DNA of 64,000 nt from Candidatus Eremiobacterota bacterium (GTDB lineage Bacteria; Vulcanimicrobiota; CADAWZ01; Ess09-12): NCBI GenBank assembly GCA_031082125.1, contig JAVHLM010000027.1, positions 52,890 through 116,889 of the forward strand, given 5' to 3'. Made by a program: the position numbers and the translations under genes. The stretch's first letter is position 1, and each line of letters starts with the position of its first letter. Below the pieces are notes generated by a model. It did no database searches and was not told the DNA's origin. It saw only the letters and a list, made by a program, of their open reading frames with translations. Positions 24,398 to 34,239 of this stretch are shown here, piece after piece.

Positions 24398-26953
24398 CTA
24401 CTCCCCATCAAATTCCAGTGTGAACTTTGTCCCCCTGTGATGTTCAAGCCGGATGGTTCCCCTGAGCTGCTCCGCCAGCATGCCGACAAGCATCAGCCCG
24501 AAGCCGGTGGAGGCGGAAATATCAACCGACTCGGGAATGCCGACGCCGTCATCCTCTATGATAAGTGTCGCATGAGTGCCCTTCAAAGAAAGTGAAACAC
24601 TTATCGCTCCCTTGTCTCTGCCTGTAAAGGCATACTTCATGGCGTTCGTCAGCAGCTCATTGAGAATAATGCCGAGAGGAGACAGGGTGTTTGCATCAAG
24701 GGTGAGGTCTTCAATATGTTTTTCAATTGCTACGAATCCCTTCCCGGGGAACATTCCGGTAATTTCATCGATCAAGGCGGTGAAGTATTCCTTTGTTGAT
24801 ATCTTTCTATAATCCGGAGCCATGTAAAGCTTGTCGTACAGAACCATCATGCTCTGGACGCGGCTTCTCGCATCCTCAAGGGAAGAAACGGCTGACGGGT
24901 CCCTTAATGTATTCGATTGCAGAGTGAGGAGGTTCATGAGGGTGCACATGTTGTTCTTAATCCTGTGGTGCACCTCTCTGAGGAGCAGTTCCTTCTCGGA
25001 GAGGAGGCTTTTTATTTTCTCTTCGGCCCTTGTGCGCTCGACGATCTCGCCTATCAGCCTGGCTGACGACTCAAGTCGCTTTTTTGCAATGTCGATTATA
25101 TAGGAAGGCCTGGGCTGGTAAGTTTTTGCCATTTCAAGAAGCTTTTCCGCATTGACGCCGTAAAGGGAGGCGAGCTCATTTATTTTCTGAAGATCCTGGG
25201 GGGGAGTGCCATAGCCGAAATTTATCGAGCCTATCACGCCGTTGTCGGCGCAGATGGGAACTGCATAGATATGGATGCCCCCCTTGCATGCTATATCGAC
25301 CGGGCGGCCGCTTTCCACGGAAGCCCTGGAAGCCTCGTTCCAGCACGACTCGTGGCAGAGCCATTTGCCGCTTGCGAGGGCTTCCCTGTCATCCCTGGTG
25401 CCGCAAAGGTTCCGCCCGGCCTCATCCATGAATTTGCACCACTCGGAAGTAAATATGCCGTAAGCATAATCGCCGTTCTTTTCATATATGGCGGCGCAGC
25501 TCTCAAGAAGGTCGAGGTAGTCATCTGCGATTTCTGACAGCGCGGCCTCTCCCACCGAATCCAGTATGAGGCGGCCTGTATTCAATCTGATAACATCAGC
25601 ATTGGCCAGCCGGCCTGACTGTATTCTCAGCGCCCTGGGCTGCGCATTTTTGGTGAGCATCCACTCTATTTTCTGCAGCGCCTCTTCCGCCAGCCTGCGC
25701 TCAACCATGGTCCCGAGTATCTTCGCAACATAATCCAGCAGGGTCCTCTCTTCGTCAAGAAATAAGCCAATGCTTTCCGAGGGTTCTTTCTCGAGAAGAA
25801 ATACCTCAACCGACCCCGCATGCTTTCCCGAAGCAGTGATGCCGGCGGAAAGCTTCCATGGTGTTTCCCTGAAGTTGTCCGTAGAGAACTCCCGTCCCTC
25901 GAAAGTGATTCTCGCACAGGTATTTTCGGGGGAGTACCAGCCTGGCGGAATAAGGTGAACCGCTTTTATGCACACTTCGTCGATGGATGTGCCGGACTCG
26001 GCGATTACCTTTGCTACCCCATAGAGGCAATTGAGCTCTTTCACCCGCTCGCCGAGGTCCCTGACTTTCTGGCGCAGTGTCTCCTCCACCTGCCTGTACT
26101 CAGTGATATCCTGGAAGGTGCCGAAGACCTTGCCCCGTTCGCGATCGGCTTTCCCGATCGCATGAACCCGGCGATGGTTCCCTTTGGCGGTGATAAAATC
26201 CAGCTCCACATCAAAGGGCTCGCCGAGCTCGATTGCGCTTTGCACGGCCCGCTCAATAACGGGTCTGGCCGCCGGTGCATAGAAGTCTATTCCCTTGCTC
26301 ACTGTCGGCCTGTGAGTCAGATCAACTTCATGGATGCGGTATATCTCTTCAGTCCAGGCCTGTTCCATGGTGGCAATATCAAATTCCCAGCCGCCAACTT
26401 TTGCCATCTTTCCCGTTTCATTGAGGAGGACTTCACTCTCCCGGAGCTTTCTGTTGGTTTCAATGAGCTCTTCATTCTTCCTTTCCACGTTTCCAATAGC
26501 CTCACACAGTTCAAAGGCCATTTCAATGGAGGAAAGCAGCACGAAATTGCCGGAATTCTTTATCACATAGCCATAGCGGGTGATGCCGCGCACTTTTTCC
26601 ACCATGTCCTGCTCGGCATGGGAGGTGAGGAACACGATGGGGAGGCCCCGGACTTCGAGAATCCGTTTCGCGGCCTCTGTGCCGTCGATGCCTTCGCCCA
26701 GATTGATATCCATCAGCACCAGGTCAATCGAAGGATCGGTTCTTGTTGCTTCAACGGCTGTTTCACCGGAGCTGACATTTGCCACCTCGTAGCCGTTTCT
26801 CTTCAACAGCTCCGTGACAATCAATGTGGCGACCGCCTCATCTTCGACGAGGAGAATCTTTTTGCGGGCAGTGCCGCTCATCACTGATGGAGTTTCAGCT
26901 TCCTGAGGCGAACTGTCACCGGGTGTGCCGCAGCAGTCTTTCATGGATGCCAT
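24398..26953 (-). CDS. Hybrid sensor histidine kinase (REC-PAS-PocR-HisKA_2)
   Basis: An 851-residue cytoplasmic signalling protein with no membrane segment. Order: receiver domain at residues 31-150 (VEDE at 36-39, phosphoacceptor D82 in LMDINLG); a PAS domain (MAKVGGWEFD through GTFQDITEYRQ); a GAF-like stretch; a PocR-type sensory domain with conserved cysteines (GKWLCHESCWNEA, DIACKGGIHIYAVPI); then HisKA_2 with LREVHHRIKNNM near residue 655, and an HATPase domain with N box ELLTNAMKYAF and EDDGVGIP. The HisKA_2 class often partners with unusual output regulators. No separate response regulator is adjacent. The PocR domain suggests sensing of a small metabolite. Confidence 0.93.
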   Translation of the reverse strand: MASMKDCCGTPGDSSPQEAETPSVMSGTARKKILLVEDEAVATLIVTELLKRNGYEVANVSSGETAVEATRTDPSIDLVLMDINLGEGIDGTEAAKRILEVRGLPIVFLTSHAEQDMVEKVRGITRYGYVIKNSGNFVLLSSIEMAFELCEAIGNVERKNEELIETNRKLRESEVLLNETGKMAKVGGWEFDIATMEQAWTEEIYRIHEVDLTHRPTVSKGIDFYAPAARPVIERAVQSAIELGEPFDVELDFITAKGNHRRVHAIGKADRERGKVFGTFQDITEYRQVEETLRQKVRDLGERVKELNCLYGVAKVIAESGTSIDEVCIKAVHLIPPGWYSPENTCARITFEGREFSTDNFRETPWKLSAGITASGKHAGSVEVFLLEKEPSESIGLFLDEERTLLDYVAKILGTMVERRLAEEALQKIEWMLTKNAQPRALRIQSGRLANADVIRLNTGRLILDSVGEAALSEIADDYLDLLESCAAIYEKNGDYAYGIFTSEWCKFMDEAGRNLCGTRDDREALASGKWLCHESCWNEASRASVESGRPVDIACKGGIHIYAVPICADNGVIGSINFGYGTPPQDLQKINELASLYGVNAEKLLEMAKTYQPRPSYIIDIAKKRLESSARLIGEIVERTRAEEKIKSLLSEKELLLREVHHRIKNNMCTLMNLLTLQSNTLRDPSAVSSLEDARSRVQSMMVLYDKLYMAPDYRKISTKEYFTALIDEITGMFPGKGFVAIEKHIEDLTLDANTLSPLGIILNELLTNAMKYAFTGRDKGAISVSLSLKGTHATLIIEDDGVGIPESVDISASTGFGLMLVGMLAEQLRGTIRLEHHRGTKFTLEFDGE

Positions 26954-27193
26954 GCCCTTTTCTGATAAGTGTCCTGAGAAGCGTTGAATTCTTGTTCTTT
27001 TGAGGAGAGGACTTCTTATATATACTGCGTACTAGATTTCTTCTGCAGAGAGAGAAATCCCTCTCCCGTTTCCTTCACAGGATTCATAGTGCTCCTTGCT
27101 CAAACGCTTTGCCTTTCCCCCTCTTCGCAGAGGCCGAACACCCTCTATTCCTGACTCCTTATACAGACCGCGCGGAAAAAGCGGTTATACCGA

Positions 27194-27943
27194 TCACATC
27201 TGAGCTTTCCTCACAATTGCGTAATAGGCGAGACCACTCCAATTCTTGCCTTCCCTGAGCCATTCCGTATCGTTGTAATGCATCTGGAAGCCTTTCCTTG
27301 TGAAGAATTCGGCGATAGCCCCGTTGTTCTCGAATGCATTGACAAGCAGTCGAAGTGTCGGGCAATTGAAAGCCGCCGAATCTTCTTCACTTTCCCATAT
27401 TGCTTCAAAATCTGAGGCGGGAATCTTGTTTTCTTCAAGCACCCGAATCAGTGCTTTATCACACCTGTCCGGATGGTGCAGCATGAAAAAAGCCATTCCT
27501 CCGGGTAGGAGCACGCGCAGGATCTCATCTGCGGATCGCTCCATGTCGGTATAACAAAGGGTGAAGGAATCCACGACGAGCTTGACGGATCCGCTCTTCA
27601 GCGGCAGGCGCTCGATTGAGCCCTTTATGAACTTGCCTTCGGCACCCATTTCCCCGAGCACGATGTCCAGCCCGATTGTGTTATACCCCGCCTGCCTGAG
27701 CTCGGCGCAAAGGGAGCCGTCGCTGCAGCCTACTTCGAGAATAACGTCCTGCCCCGTGAGATTCATTTTTTTCGCAAGCGCAAGAACCCTCAATAACATT
27801 TCTCTTTTCAACTCGGGAATCGTCTTCAGCTCCCACCGATCTACTGCCCAATAGCTCGCGGCCTGGTCTTCGACTGACGGGCCAAGCTTCTCTAATCCGG
27901 CCTTAATTTTCTCTATGAACGGTCTGCTCAAAACTCTTGCCAC
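27194..27943 (-). CDS. Class I SAM-dependent methyltransferase
   Basis: A 249-residue methyltransferase with motif I VILEVGCSDGSLCAEL, followed by NTIGLDIV and post-motif FTLCYTDMERSADEILRVLLPGG, typical of Methyltransf_11/25 enzymes. The start is GTG 27943, placed by AGGAGGG nine bases ahead. The frame continues upstream, but that part is the reverse of an R1 repeat and not coding. A leader of about 80 bases separates the GTG from the R1 -10. The substrate is unknown. Confidence 0.88.
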   Translation of the reverse strand: MARVLSRPFIEKIKAGLEKLGPSVEDQAASYWAVDRWELKTIPELKREMLLRVLALAKKMNLTGQDVILEVGCSDGSLCAELRQAGYNTIGLDIVLGEMGAEGKFIKGSIERLPLKSGSVKLVVDSFTLCYTDMERSADEILRVLLPGGMAFFMLHHPDRCDKALIRVLEENKIPASDFEAIWESEEDSAAFNCPTLRLLVNAFENNGAIAEFFTRKGFQMHYNDTEWLREGKNWSGLAYYAIVRKAQM

Positions 27944-27993
27944 ATGAATAGCCCTCCTGAAAATTGAAAGCTCTCGTGCATGGAACGCTTTAA

Positions 27994-28047
27994 GGAAGCT
28001 TGATTTCGGCTGCCCCCGGCCTCCGCAGATAGTATACAGGAAATTCC
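27994..28047 (-). repeat. R1 dispersed element, copy 4
   Basis: Read on the minus strand it matches copy 1 from GGAATTT onward: TATACT (28031-28036), TGCGGAGGCCGGGGGCAGCC, and the GCTTCC arm. Homology stops before the -35 hexamer, which is GCCGGT here, so this copy keeps only the -10 and the leader. It sits between the metalloprotease-like gene and the methyltransferase gene it would serve. Confidence 0.75.
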
Positions 28048-28052
28048 CGCCT

Positions 28053-31000
28053 TCACCGGCCCAGCCTGGTGAGGGCCTCACGGGCTTCCCGGTAGTCCGG
28101 CTTGAGCTCCAGGGCCTTCCGGTAGTCGTCAAGGGCACCCTTCACATTCCCCTGCTTCTCGCGCGTCACGCCCCTGTTGTACCAGGCCGGGGCATAATCG
28201 ACCCTCAAGGCGAGAAAGGCGCTGAAATCCTCTTCAGAGGCCCTGTAATCGCCCAGCCTGTAACGGTCAAAAGCCCTGTTGTACCAGGCCTCGGCAAAGT
28301 CCCTGCCGAGCCTGATGCACTCGGTGTAATCGGAAGCGGCCCCGGCGTATTCACCGAGCAGGTCCCTTGCGACGCCCCTGTTGTACCAGGCCTTCCCATG
28401 GGAGGGCTTGAGCTCTATTGTCTTTGAGTAGTTCTCTATCGCCGCATGGTAATCTTTGAGATCCATATTTTCCAGGGCGCGCCTGTAGTATGCCTCGGCA
28501 TCCTCAGCGGGCGGGGGAGGCGCGCTGCCCTGGGATGGCCTGACGGGGGCGCTTCCCGGGGGGAGCTTCCACCACGGGGCGCCCTGGGGGGAAGAAGCCT
28601 CGGGCTTCGGCAGAGGCCTGCCGGGCACAAGGGTAAGCGCCTCGCCGCATGATGCCTTCACTTCCTCTCCGGTGGCGGGCCTGCGCACGGTGACGGCGCC
28701 TTCAACGACTCTCACGGCAGTCTCCCCGCCCTTCCCCGCGTCAATGATGAAGCTCGTGCCTGAAGGGGTGACGACGGCCTCCCCGTCGGCAGAGACGGCG
28801 CTGGTGTTCACGAACTGCGCTTTGCCGAATTGGAGCTGCACATAGTCGTAGCCCTTGTCTATCGAGACCTTGTGCTCTCCCGGGCCGAAGCTCACCCATT
28901 CCTTTTTGCCGTCTTCAAAGTAGCCGTCGGAGAATTTCTGGAATGCCACCTTCACCTCTGGAGGCACCTCTATGGTATCTCCCTTTTTAAGCTCTATCGA
29001 AGGGCTGAAATCAATCAGGGCGCCGTTCCGCTTCACCTTGATCTTTTTCAGCGCCTCAGGAGAATCCGTCACGCCTTCCCACACATTTGCCGCCTTTATC
29101 CTGTATTTCTCTGCAAGCTTTGAAAGATCTCCCCCATATTTTAATCCCGGTGATGCCGCATTCAGCTTGGCATCCATGAATTCTTCTATGGTCCGGGCAG
29201 GCCTGATGGAAGTATAGAACTCCTGGTACTTTTGCACGGTATCGGTGTAATCCTTGAATACCGCCTCGGGATTCTTCATGCCGCCTTTATAGTAATCGCA
29301 CAGAAAGCTCGTGATATTGCCTTCTATGATATTTCCGGGGCACACGTACCTGCCTGAGGCGTCAACAGAGTTCTTTTCCGTGTTGAATTCGGCATTATAG
29401 ACCACCTTGTCTTTGGATTCATACCTGCAGAAAAGCTGGGCAAAAAAATGGGCTCCAGCCTCTTCAAAAGCAAGCTCTCCCGATTCATCCATCGCCGGCA
29501 CCCATACGTTGTGCTCTCCGCCGACCCACTTGCCCTGGAGGGGGTAGCCCTTGAGATAATAGTCTGTGGGGTCCAGGATTTTATCCGACAGGAAATGCCC
29601 GATCTCATGGGCGAAATTCCTGTCGAACTGCTTCAGGCCATTGATGCTTGATATGCTTTTCCCGTCAATGGAGATAATCTTGCTCTGCGAGTCATATTCC
29701 GCCTTGGGTGAAGCAAGGTCCACCCTGGCGCTGAAGATAAGCTTCGCCTGCTCTTCCGGGAACCCGGCCTTTTTAAGGAACTCATATACTTTTTTCCTGG
29801 TGAGCTTCACATGATCCAGAAGGGTGGTCCTCAGCAGGTCCACTTTCCCCGGTACCACCACTTCCGCGCCGTCGCCCAGGTACGTGTCGTCCCTGCGGCT
29901 GACTTTTACCCTCACTCCCTTGGGAAAAGCCTTTGAAAACCTGCCCTCTTCACTGGTGAAAACCGTTTCTGTCGTCGCTTTGCCATTGCTTACATAGGCA
30001 AGGGTCAGCTTATCATAGACGCCATGATTTTCTTCGTCGTGCACAAAGACTTCAAGCAGGGATTCCGCCATTTCCTCGAGATTGAGGCTTATTGTGGCCT
30101 CATCGGCCTTTTTGCCGGTTCCCGGATTGGCTGCTGTGATTGTAAAGGTGACCGGCACTGTCGGCGAAGTCTTGAATCCTTTCACCTCCTCTCTCTGAGG
30201 AGCAGTGTAGATGAAATGGAAATTCCCCTGCGCATCGGTCTTTGCCAGTGAAGCAGAGAGCTTCCCCGCCTGGGGCTCACCCGTTATTTTTACCGGGTAC
30301 CCCGCCACGCCCTTGCCGTCCCTGGTCCTGAGCCTCCCCGTTATTTTTGCGGGGGATTTTCCGTCTGCAGGCAAAGCCGTCCTGTCAATTTTCAAGTCAA
30401 GGAATGTCTCGGTAACGTGCTCTTCCTCAAGCTTGAGGCGCTCGACGCCGGAAAGCCTCGCCGCGAGCTTTTTCGCCAGATCGACAAGAACCGCATCGTC
30501 AAACAAGTTCTCGCTGTAAAGGTACACAAGGTAATTGCCGATATAACAATTAAGGTTATATCCCTTGTATACTTTCGGATCGGCGGGCTCATAAATATAT
30601 GCCACGCACATATCCCCTATGCCGGGATACAGCTTATAGGTAATCTTATCGCCTTGGGAGGAAAGTTCAAAAACAAGGTCTTTCTCGGGGAGCTTGCGCG
30701 CTTTTATATAGGCTTTCATGCTGTTTCTTGCCTGCTCATTGAAAAATGCCTTCGAGCCGGCGCTTTCCAGGGGAAATTCAGTCACTGATATCTTCACATA
30801 CGCATGATAGTAAGGCTCGGTGGAGAGAATTCTGTCTCCCTGGACAACCTGGGCTTTTTTGAGCCAGAAAGTCTGTGCGAAAGTATAAGTGTCAAAGGTG
30901 TAAACTTTGTCGCCAAATTTTGTGTCCCGCGCATACCTGTGGTCATAGGAATTGGATATCTCAAGATTTTCGGGGGCAAAGGAGGGTACATAGATATATT

Positions 31001-31277
31001 CGTTCTGAGGAGAAGAGCACTGTGAGCCCGTCCGAATAAACCTGACACCGTGCCAGCTTCTGCATGGATACTGCGCGAGCTCCTCCCGGGTAACCACAAG
31101 GCTTTTAAGTAATGGAGAAAGGGCGTCAAGCTTGATATTCTCAAGTTTCACCCCGGTCGGGTAGTTTATGGAGCCGAAGGAGCCGATGCCGGTATCATCC
31201 CCGGCAAAGGAGGGAATACTAATCAAACACGCCAGAAACAGCAAAATCAATACCAGGCTCCGCAGCGCTCTTTTCAT
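28053..31277 (-). CDS. Secreted metalloprotease-like, Ig-like, FecR and TPR protein
   Basis: A 1074-residue protein with a Sec signal peptide (LVLILLFLACLISIPSFA). After an unrecognised N-terminal region comes a bacterial Ig-like domain (ITGRLRTRDGKGVAGYPVKITG) and a second beta domain. At about residue 555 is FAHEIGHFLSD, the HExxH zinc motif, with a possible third ligand in FEEAGAHFFAQLF. A FecR-type beta domain follows (TPSGTSFIIDAGKG through VVEGAVTVRR), then a Pro-rich linker and three to four TPR units to the end. This suggests a periplasmic or surface protease with binding modules. It is divergent from the membrane gene at 31520 and begins after GGGGGTGCA. Confidence 0.88.
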   Translation of the reverse strand: MKRALRSLVLILLFLACLISIPSFAGDDTGIGSFGSINYPTGVKLENIKLDALSPLLKSLVVTREELAQYPCRSWHGVRFIRTGSQCSSPQNEYIYVPSFAPENLEISNSYDHRYARDTKFGDKVYTFDTYTFAQTFWLKKAQVVQGDRILSTEPYYHAYVKISVTEFPLESAGSKAFFNEQARNSMKAYIKARKLPEKDLVFELSSQGDKITYKLYPGIGDMCVAYIYEPADPKVYKGYNLNCYIGNYLVYLYSENLFDDAVLVDLAKKLAARLSGVERLKLEEEHVTETFLDLKIDRTALPADGKSPAKITGRLRTRDGKGVAGYPVKITGEPQAGKLSASLAKTDAQGNFHFIYTAPQREEVKGFKTSPTVPVTFTITAANPGTGKKADEATISLNLEEMAESLLEVFVHDEENHGVYDKLTLAYVSNGKATTETVFTSEEGRFSKAFPKGVRVKVSRRDDTYLGDGAEVVVPGKVDLLRTTLLDHVKLTRKKVYEFLKKAGFPEEQAKLIFSARVDLASPKAEYDSQSKIISIDGKSISSINGLKQFDRNFAHEIGHFLSDKILDPTDYYLKGYPLQGKWVGGEHNVWVPAMDESGELAFEEAGAHFFAQLFCRYESKDKVVYNAEFNTEKNSVDASGRYVCPGNIIEGNITSFLCDYYKGGMKNPEAVFKDYTDTVQKYQEFYTSIRPARTIEEFMDAKLNAASPGLKYGGDLSKLAEKYRIKAANVWEGVTDSPEALKKIKVKRNGALIDFSPSIELKKGDTIEVPPEVKVAFQKFSDGYFEDGKKEWVSFGPGEHKVSIDKGYDYVQLQFGKAQFVNTSAVSADGEAVVTPSGTSFIIDAGKGGETAVRVVEGAVTVRRPATGEEVKASCGEALTLVPGRPLPKPEASSPQGAPWWKLPPGSAPVRPSQGSAPPPPAEDAEAYYRRALENMDLKDYHAAIENYSKTIELKPSHGKAWYNRGVARDLLGEYAGAASDYTECIRLGRDFAEAWYNRAFDRYRLGDYRASEEDFSAFLALRVDYAPAWYNRGVTREKQGNVKGALDDYRKALELKPDYREAREALTRLGR

Positions 31278-31392
31278 TGCACCCCCGGAAGAAAAGGATA
31301 GGCAGGCGTTTTCCCGCCTCCCGTAAATTCTAACAGATTATCACTCTAAAGACAAGAAATGACCTTCACCGCCGGCCGGCCTCAGCGGGGCC

Positions 31393-31421
31393 TTGTTCCG
31401 CCGCACCAGTGATGGTATAAT
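31393..31421 (+). promoter_or_regulatory. Promoter with extended -10
   Basis: TTGTTC (31393-31398), a 17-base spacer and TATAAT (31416-31421) preceded by TGG. It points at the membrane protein gene starting at 31520, leaving a leader of about 90 bases. Confidence 0.6.
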
Positions 31422-31519
31422 GAAAGAGGCTGCGCCATGGCACGAGAGCCCCGCTCCAGGGATGACGGAAGCGGGAAGCTCGTCGCGGCGGGTCTGAATC
31501 CCGGAATACAGGAGAGACA

Positions 31520-32578
31520 ATGATGGATGAAAGAGAAGAGGAAGCAAAAAGGCCTCACGATGACCCTCCCGGTGAAGTGAGCGACAGGAGCCTGCAGCTG
31601 CGGATAGCGGGAGTGCTCCAGAGTCTCATAGGAATGGCCTCTGCGGCCCTGGCCTTCCTGATTCTGTTTTCAGGTTCGATCTTGAAAGGCTCTTCTCAGA
31701 CAGCGATGTCGGGTATGATCGCCGCGAGCGTGGTATATGCCGTCATCGCGTTTTTCTTCATGATAACAGGCGTGGAAGCCATACGCCTTCGCCGCTGGGT
31801 TCGCCCGGTGATGCTCTCCGTCATGTGGCCCGCTCTTTTTGCGGGAATCTCGGCACTGGTTTTTTTCATCTTCATGATGCCGGCCATGAAAGGAACAATG
31901 ACCGGCACCGCCGCAACAGGATCTGCGTTCATCATGGGAATGTCATGCGTGCTTGTCATGCTGGTGCTGATCTTCATCGTCATTCCTCTCTCTCTCTTAT
32001 GGCTCTATCATGGCGGGCATGTGCGCCGTTACCTGGAATCCATTGATCCTCTTCCTTCTTGGGCCGATGCGGCGCCGATCCCTGTATTCGGCCTCGCACT
32101 GTGGACCCTGCTGATAGCGCTCCAGCCTCTTGCGGTTCTTCTCATAATGAAGAACTTCAACGTGTTTTTCTTTGGCAGAGCCCTTGGCGGCTACTGGCTC
32201 AGCGTTTATGCCCTGGGGTATTTATCGGTGGGCTCGCTGCTCGCCTACGGTCTTTACCGGATGAAGCCCTGGGCCTGGTGGCTCGCCCTGGTATTATCGG
32301 TGGTATCCTGTGTCTCAGTTGTTTTTAACGTGCTGTACCCGCCTTCTGCCAGGTCCCTTCTGAGCTCGTCCGGAATGCCCCCCGGGCAGGCTGAAGCCTC
32401 TATGGCGATGATGCAGTCCCTCAGGATGCCCACGGTAATTTTCGCAATACTGTGGGCCGTGCTGCTCGTCGGTTATGTGCTCTTTATCAGGCGCTACTTT
32501 ACCGGGCGGAATGCCGGGCCTCAGGAGACTCCCCCGCCTCAGGAAGCCCCCCCGCCGTCTCAGTCCGGCGATCAATAG
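31520..32578 (+). CDS. Multi-pass membrane protein
   Basis: A 352-residue integral membrane protein with about eight hydrophobic segments, including LIGMASAALAFLILFSG near residue 40, VYAVIAFFFMITGV, VLVMLVLIFIVIPLSLLWLY and the last pair around residues 240-330. The cytoplasmic tail is Pro/Gln-rich (QETPPPQEAPPP). GGAGAGACA precedes ATG 31520 (31523 is an alternative). I recognise no transporter or enzyme motif, and the region resembles DUF-type membrane proteins of unknown function. Confidence 0.8.
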   Translation: MMDEREEEAKRPHDDPPGEVSDRSLQLRIAGVLQSLIGMASAALAFLILFSGSILKGSSQTAMSGMIAASVVYAVIAFFFMITGVEAIRLRRWVRPVMLSVMWPALFAGISALVFFIFMMPAMKGTMTGTAATGSAFIMGMSCVLVMLVLIFIVIPLSLLWLYHGGHVRRYLESIDPLPSWADAAPIPVFGLALWTLLIALQPLAVLLIMKNFNVFFFGRALGGYWLSVYALGYLSVGSLLAYGLYRMKPWAWWLALVLSVVSCVSVVFNVLYPPSARSLLSSSGMPPGQAEASMAMMQSLRMPTVIFAILWAVLLVGYVLFIRRYFTGRNAGPQETPPPQEAPPPSQSGDQ

Positions 32579-32671
32579 CCTCATCATTTGCAATGACTCT
32601 TGCCGCCAGCAGCGCCGCAGGCTACCAGATTGTTCTCACGGGGTACGGGGTGATCAAGGGGTCCGGCCTTT

Positions 32672-32830
32672 TTCCTCTCACTGACGCACGCCCCCGGGGT
32701 TTTTCTTTCTTAGGTCCCTCTCACCGCTCTTCTTAAAGCACTATTTAGACTTTTCCGGAAATTTATTGTATACTGTCTGCGGAGGCCGACGGAGGCCGGG
32801 ATTAAAGTTCCTATCCTCCCTATAGGCCTT
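32672..32830 (+). repeat. R1 dispersed element, copy 2, with promoter
   Basis: It shares CACTGACGCAC and CACCGCTCTTC with copy 1, then TTAGAC (32745-32750), an 18-base spacer, TATACT (32769-32774), CTGCGGAGGCC and a diverged leader. It occupies most of the gap between the membrane protein and the secreted protein starting at 32919. The predicted leader is about 140 bases. Confidence 0.75.
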
Positions 32831-32918
32831 CCATCGCGGGAAGGCCAGGCTCCCCGCCCGGAAGAGAGGCTTGGACTCTGGTTTACTCCCCGCTGGTATC
32901 TCGCGAAAGGGGAATATC

Positions 32919-34079
32919 ATGCAACGAGACATGGATCACTCAGGACGCGGCAGAAAGTGCTGTACAGCCGCACTTCTGGCTTTTTTGCTTATCCTGGCTA
33001 TGCCGGCTGAGTCACGGGACCAGGACATAAGGGACATATACCTTGAAGCCTCTCACTTTTCTTATACGCCTCTTGATACGGGAGAGGACTGCGGGCGCCT
33101 GATAATGATCATTGACAGGCAGATCAGCCGGTTGAAGTCGCTCAGGGCATCTCTTCCCATGCAGGATGCACTGCAGCACCATCTGGCTTTTGATCTGAAG
33201 CATGCGGAAGCAGCAAGGGCTGAATTGCTCTCTCTCAGGACTCTCATTGAGAGCTCGGAACTGCGGCTGAGCAAGGAGGAGCGTGACAGGGCATATTCCA
33301 TGGAGAGCCTCGAGTATGCGAAAACCAGGAAGTATGCCGAGGAGACGAAAGAGCATGCCCTGAAGTCGCCTGCGGGGTGCGCCGCAGAGCTGGGCCGCTG
33401 TTACATGACGATTGGTTACCGGGCAGCAATGCTGGAAGGCGTGCATGCTCTTTACAAGACTCTCATTGCGCTTCCCGAGCCAGAGCGCCATGTTGGCAAG
33501 GTTCCGGTGCCCGTGTATTTCTCCAATCCCCGGTACCAGGCAGTTGAGTTCGGCATGGTAATGATGGGCACCAAGCCCTCATGTTTCAGTGACTTTGTCA
33601 TGATGGACTGCACCCGCTATGGCAGGGTCTGGAAATTGATGGGCCTGGAGCTGGAGCCTCTCCAGAGGGGAGTTCTTTACAACCCCGGGGCACTCAGGAA
33701 AATAATGGAGGATGACCCGGTTTTCTATGGCCGTTATGGGAAAACACCCCGGGAAGTAGTCTGCGCCACCTTTTCAAAGATGGATTCCGTAGGTGAGCTG
33801 CTGGGATATGGCAAAGCACGGAATATAGAAATGACGCTTCCCTCAATCGAGTTTTACGGCAGGACGAGCAGGAAGCAGATCATGGCTTTTCGCATCAAGC
33901 CTGAAGATATCAGCAGGCTGGTGCCTCACTATTGCCACGCGATAAAGGAAGTTACCGGCGAGGATTCGGACGTCATCCTGACATATGACCCTGATAAGAG
34001 CGTCGAGAAAAGATATGGAATCAGGTATATCATCTTCAAGATGGAGAGAATGTCCGACACTCCCGTGGAATATGAATGA
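32919..34079 (+). CDS. Secreted hypothetical protein
   Basis: A 386-residue protein with a signal peptide (CCTAALLAFLLILAMPAES, cut near residue 33). The mature N-terminal half is strongly helical and rich in Leu, Arg and Glu, likely a coiled coil, and it contains CGRLIMIIDRQISRLKSLR. The C-terminal part is mixed. I find no family match. ATG 32919 follows AAAGGGGA with suitable spacing; the longer frame from 32871 does not. It lies downstream of an R1 promoter. Confidence 0.78.
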   Translation: MQRDMDHSGRGRKCCTAALLAFLLILAMPAESRDQDIRDIYLEASHFSYTPLDTGEDCGRLIMIIDRQISRLKSLRASLPMQDALQHHLAFDLKHAEAARAELLSLRTLIESSELRLSKEERDRAYSMESLEYAKTRKYAEETKEHALKSPAGCAAELGRCYMTIGYRAAMLEGVHALYKTLIALPEPERHVGKVPVPVYFSNPRYQAVEFGMVMMGTKPSCFSDFVMMDCTRYGRVWKLMGLELEPLQRGVLYNPGALRKIMEDDPVFYGRYGKTPREVVCATFSKMDSVGELLGYGKARNIEMTLPSIEFYGRTSRKQIMAFRIKPEDISRLVPHYCHAIKEVTGEDSDVILTYDPDKSVEKRYGIRYIIFKMERMSDTPVEYE

Positions 34080-34239
34080 CCATGCACACCGGAAATGCAG
34101 TATTGCTCTTTTTCTGATGCTCTCCAATATTAACATTTCGCGGAGGAAAAGTTAACCTGGATTTTACAATATTTCCTTTATCGGCTCCGGTGACGCGGTG
34201 ATAATAAGAGAAAGAAGCACTGCCGGGAGGAGCACGATA

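Noticed and set aside
25820..26887. 355-codon plus-strand frame opposite the sensor kinase
   Set aside because: Antisense shadow of a confidently identified hybrid kinase.
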